From assembly GCA_018817245.1 (NCBI GenBank), contig JAHIUG010000026.1:1-8028 (forward strand): a DNA stretch of 8,028 nucleotides, written 5' to 3'. The notes beneath the pieces are model-generated. The model searched no databases and was not told the DNA's origin. It saw only the letters and a program-made list of their open reading frames with translations. The position numbers were made by a program, and so were the translations under genes. This document shows, piece by piece, positions 5,568 to 8,028 of the stretch. Origin of the DNA: Patescibacteria group bacterium. Its GTDB lineage: Bacteria > Patescibacteriota > Patescibacteriia > 2-12-FULL-60-25. The number at the start of each line of letters is the position of its first letter. Within the stretch, counting starts at the first letter, position 1.

Positions 5568-7091
5568 TTATTGCACTCTTGCTTCCCAGGTTTGCGTCTT
5601 TCCATCAACTGTAAACGAGTACCAGATCTTTCGTGTTCCATTGAATTCAAGTGGACCAATCCTGTACCAGTTGAGTTCGTATTCCATATCTTTTGGAAAA
5701 CCATGTAAGAACATTGGCTCATCCAAAGTTTGGCCTCTTAGAGCTATCGCGCCCTTTTCTGCAGAAATGTATATAGGCGTGGCTCTAAGACTAAAGGTTT
5801 TATCAACCTCATTCCAATCCCATTGTATCTCTTCTCGTGTTATCTGTTCATAAACCCCATCAGTTTCCAAAAAATACGAAGTTTTAGAATAATTATCACA
5901 GTCATCACAAGGTTGTTTTACAACAACAATAATCTTGTCATGAGCTACCGGATCTATACGAAACTCCATAGTTGTATTCAATGGATATTCTCGTATATTT
6001 CGAAAATAAACCGGACTTCTGTCTCTAGTTGAACCATCTTGTTTTAATATAGAGACTATTGAACTACCTTCTACGCCTTTGTCTGTAAATTCTATTTTGC
6101 CGGGATTGTAATATTGACCGTTGAAGAAATCCCATTTAACAGTAGAATCAGCTTTAATAGAAATTTTTGGATTAAAGTAATCCGTGAAATTAGTATCCTT
6201 TGAAATCAATGTTAATCGATCATTGGTATGAAAGATTACGTTCTTACCAAAACAACGATTAAACCAAGGATAAAAAGTAAATCGTGCTTCATTCCAATAT
6301 CCATCTACATATGGAACAGGGATTAATTTACGTGGACCATCACCAGATCGTTCGATTATATACTGTATAGCTGGGAATGTTGAAGTTGCTGTGTTATCCG
6401 AAGCAAATCTTTTTTCATATAATACATAAGCTACATTATCGCATACCATTGCAGATGTTCTATTTTTAGCAATGGTTGTATTCCAATTTGAATCAGCTGT
6501 TCGAGTTTCAATACCACCATTGTCATCAAAAACATAAAAACTTCTATCATTCAGTATATCTTTCTCTTGATTAGGTATTTGCTTTTTTGAAACAAGTTCA
6601 CTTTTTATAACCGGCCAAGGATCAGTCTCTTTAGATAACAAATCATCCATAAGCGCAGTTGCTTGAACTGGCTCAGTTGATTCAACCGGTTGGGAAGGGC
6701 GGTAAAGTTCGATTGTACGCTCACCTAACAATCTTATCTGAAGAGGATCATTATTTGGATTAATCAAATGGATTATATAATTGCGATGATATCTACTAGA
6801 GTATGTATCGCGGATTGCTACAGAATCACCGTAACATTCGGTGAGTAGCACAGCATGATCTTCATAAGAACCACCTCTTGCATTCGGATCATTATAAAAA
6901 ACAGTACGAACTCTGTCTCCGTCCGTTATTTTAAAATGAAAGCCGTCTACTATACGAGTTGCTTCGATCCGATATTTACCGCAAGTATAAACCTTGAGGT
7001 TGTCTGGCTGAGATTCTGCAAAACTGAATGATGCGAAAACACCAGCTATAGCGATCATTAGAGCTACTAATATTGGTTTATATATTTTCAT
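5568..7091 (-). CDS. Secreted protein of unknown function with N-terminal signal peptide
   Basis: A 507-residue protein from ATG 7091, with no family I recognise. Residues 1-25 form a classic signal peptide: Lys2 and Lys5, a hydrophobic core, then SFA before Glu26. No lipobox cysteine follows and no second membrane helix is seen, so it is probably released or held at the envelope by other means. The mature chain has six cysteines (37, 86, 217, 280, 395, 398), the last two as CDDC, compatible with disulfides. It is rich in Tyr, Asn, Asp and Thr with alternating hydrophobic residues, suggesting mainly beta structure; this is inference. GTG 7112 could add seven residues, but the predicted start site lies downstream of it. 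The lipoprotein gene ends 49 bp upstream on the same strand. Codon choice looks more AT-rich than in clpB. Confidence 0.85.
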   Translation of the reverse strand: MKIYKPILVALMIAIAGVFASFSFAESQPDNLKVYTCGKYRIEATRIVDGFHFKITDGDRVRTVFYNDPNARGGSYEDHAVLLTECYGDSVAIRDTYSSRYHRNYIIHLINPNNDPLQIRLLGERTIELYRPSQPVESTEPVQATALMDDLLSKETDPWPVIKSELVSKKQIPNQEKDILNDRSFYVFDDNGGIETRTADSNWNTTIAKNRTSAMVCDNVAYVLYEKRFASDNTATSTFPAIQYIIERSGDGPRKLIPVPYVDGYWNEARFTFYPWFNRCFGKNVIFHTNDRLTLISKDTNFTDYFNPKISIKADSTVKWDFFNGQYYNPGKIEFTDKGVEGSSIVSILKQDGSTRDRSPVYFRNIREYPLNTTMEFRIDPVAHDKIIVVVKQPCDDCDNYSKTSYFLETDGVYEQITREEIQWDWNEVDKTFSLRATPIYISAEKGAIALRGQTLDEPMFLHGFPKDMEYELNWYRIGPLEFNGTRKIWYSFTVDGKTQTWEARVQ

Positions 7092-7102
7092 AGAATGAAT
7101 AG

Positions 7103-7131
7103 TTTTTACCACAATTTCATTAAAAAGTCAA
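7103..7131 (-). promoter_or_regulatory. Putative promoter of the secreted-protein gene, very short leader
   Basis: Minus-strand TTGACT (7126-7131), a 17-bp spacer, then TAAAAA (7103-7108). The -35 matches at five of six bases and the -10 at four of six. The predicted start site (about 7096) lies only some five bases before ATG 7091, so the message would be nearly leaderless. Confidence 0.5.
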
Positions 7132-7140
7132 TGGATACAG

Positions 7141-7845
7141 CTAAAGTTTAATCACATTTGGCTTTTCAATGATGAACAGTGTGTTGTAGTCAAAGTATTC
7201 AACATCTACAATTCCTTGATCTGTTTCAGCGCGAATATATTTCGGAAGACCGTTGCTTACACAAACTGAAAGTTCAACTCCTAAATCCGCATCATTCTCA
7301 ATATTCGTTTCATACTTATCACAGTTACGACCACCGTCTTTTGTCTTGGTAACCTTAGTGCTATCCGGCAAACTGGAGCGGATTAAGGCGGCATCTCCTT
7401 CAACTGCTGATTTAAACGCTGATGTCATGGCTGTGGCAATTTCGGGCGCGTTAATCTCTAGCCACAAATCACTATCAGGCACTTTGATAAATAAAGTATT
7501 TCCAATGCCTATAACTTCGCCCTCCTGATCTTCAGTTGAAACCTTAATAGTGCCGTGGAATCTATCCGGCTTCATCACATCAATTCTACCGGTCGTCTGT
7601 CCCTGCTCGTTATCAATCAATAAATTAGCTCTAAAACTTTTTACTTCTTGAAATGCTACAATTGCCTCACGCAATTCTCGAAGATTTGTGACTGTTTGAT
7701 CTTCAGGTGGTTTGGGCGGTGGAAGATAGGCGTTTGTGCCAAAACCCGCATTTGGATCGTCAGACTTTTGAACCTTCTCTTTACCGCAACCAAAACCAAC
7801 CAAAGCTAAAAAGATTATGAGAAGAGGGAGTATAATTTTGTTCAT
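7141..7845 (-). CDS. LolA/LppX-like lipoprotein
   Basis: A 234-residue exported lipoprotein. Residues 1-19 are a short hydrophobic signal ending VGFG before Cys20, a lipobox-like site although Gly-Phe-Gly is not the canonical Leu-Ala-Gly. A Pro-rich linker follows (about 28-50), then a domain of about 180 residues resembling the LolA / LppX-LprAFG fold: a helix with VKSFRANL, beta-strand pairs with FHGTIKV and GNTLFIKV, and a closing DVEYFDYN then IIEKPNV. Cys175 and Cys195 could form a disulfide. Such proteins bind lipids or lipid-linked partners in a hydrophobic pocket; the substrate here is unknown. ATG 7845 is chosen because the reading frame upstream to 7995 is only translated repeat array. 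The fold call rests on sequence pattern and is moderate; the lipoprotein call is firmer. Confidence 0.85.
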   Translation of the reverse strand: MNKIILPLLIIFLALVGFGCGKEKVQKSDDPNAGFGTNAYLPPPKPPEDQTVTNLRELREAIVAFQEVKSFRANLLIDNEQGQTTGRIDVMKPDRFHGTIKVSTEDQEGEVIGIGNTLFIKVPDSDLWLEINAPEIATAMTSAFKSAVEGDAALIRSSLPDSTKVTKTKDGGRNCDKYETNIENDADLGVELSVCVSNGLPKYIRAETDQGIVDVEYFDYNTLFIIEKPNVIKL

Positions 7846-7855
7846 ATTATAGAAT

Positions 7856-7861
7856 AGTATA
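7856..7861 (-). promoter_or_regulatory. Putative -10 box of the lipoprotein gene
   Basis: Minus-strand TATACT ends 10 bp before ATG 7845, so transcription would start about four bases upstream of the start codon. A second TATAAT directly abuts the ATG and is too close to serve. No good -35 is visible; the upstream DNA is repeat cluster E. Confidence 0.35.
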
Positions 7862-7870
7862 ACATCATCT

Positions 7871-8028
7871 CTGTCATCGCGAAGAGCAGACCTACCTGCC
7901 AGTATGTAGGGAAATCTTTCCATCCTGTCATTTCGACCGGAGCGGAGAAATCTTTCCATCCTGTCATTTCGACCGGAGCGGAGAAATCTTTCCATCCTGT
8001 CATTTCGACCGGAGCGGAGAAATCTTTC
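7871..8028. repeat. Interspersed repeat cluster E with a 36-bp tandem array
   Basis: Three copies of one unit, starting CTGTCATTTCGACCGGAG and ending GAAATCTTTCCATC, stand in perfect tandem at 7925-7960, 7961-7996 and 7997-8028 (the last cut by the window edge). No spacers separate them. A diverged copy at 7871-7924 has a different centre holding its own palindrome, CCTAC to GTAGG. Because 36 is a multiple of three, the array stays open in one minus-strand frame and encodes an artificial 12-residue repeat (MERFLRSGRNDR) that runs into the lipoprotein gene. Confidence 0.95.

Noticed and set aside
5375..5722. Small open frames across the gap and 3' end of the secreted-protein gene, on both strands
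   Set aside because: They translate repeat DNA, the promoter and the terminator, and carry no conserved motif or start signal.
7871..8028. CRISPR array, suggested by a 36-bp period
   Set aside because: Copies are directly contiguous with no spacers, and the same unit occurs singly and in both orientations elsewhere in the window.
1..8028. tRNA, rRNA, riboswitch, transposase or defence genes
   Set aside because: I saw no cloverleaf, rRNA-like stretch, known aptamer pattern or relevant protein motif. The repeats may be mobilised by an enzyme encoded elsewhere, but none is present here.

Overview
The window looks like a piece of a small bacterial chromosome of moderate GC content. The best guess is a member of the Candidate Phyla Radiation, probably Parcubacteria-like. 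Reasons: a compact Pgi, an orphan secreted protein, a YtxH-like protein with a lysine-rich tail, little or no Shine-Dalgarno sequence before any gene, and intergenic gaps filled with degenerate short repeats. This placement is inference from style; there is no rRNA or ribosomal protein here to test it. The standard genetic code fits: five genes stop with TAA and one with TAG, and no ORF needs recoding.

Layout, left to right. Positions 1-136 hold a repeat cluster. Then come a 67-residue zinc-ribbon protein with an acidic tail (+), a strong intrinsic terminator, and pgi (+, glucose-6-phosphate isomerase). A six-copy repeat cluster (1735-1985) separates pgi from a YtxH-like membrane protein with a histone-H1-like tail (+), which ends in a strong hairpin terminator. 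A third repeat cluster (2491-2602) sits in the convergent gap before the 3' end of clpB (-, 2611-5256). Upstream of clpB are a degenerate word-array in the leader, a near-consensus promoter and an overlapping CIRCE-like operator. A minus-strand terminator and a fourth repeat cluster (5441-5558) follow. The right third holds two minus-strand genes for exported proteins: a secreted protein of unknown function (5568-7091) and, upstream of it, a LolA/LppX-like lipoprotein (7141-7845). The window ends in a 36-bp-period tandem repeat array (7871-8028).

The genes are mostly housekeeping: sugar phosphate metabolism, heat-shock disaggregation and two envelope proteins. They do not form one pathway. 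The lipoprotein and the secreted protein may be a loose transcription unit, though the second has its own plausible promoter. No defence system, mobile-element gene, CRISPR array or RNA gene is visible.

The most notable signals are: (1) a CIRCE-like operator at clpB with the same base change in both arms; (2) an Ile-Gly-Phe loop in a ClpB-type chaperone at the place where ClpC/ClpA carry their ClpP-docking loop; (3) an interspersed repeat family in head-to-head pairs that fold into long imperfect hairpins, with interchangeable central segments; and (4) several genes whose -10 box lies so close to the start codon that the mRNA may be leaderless.
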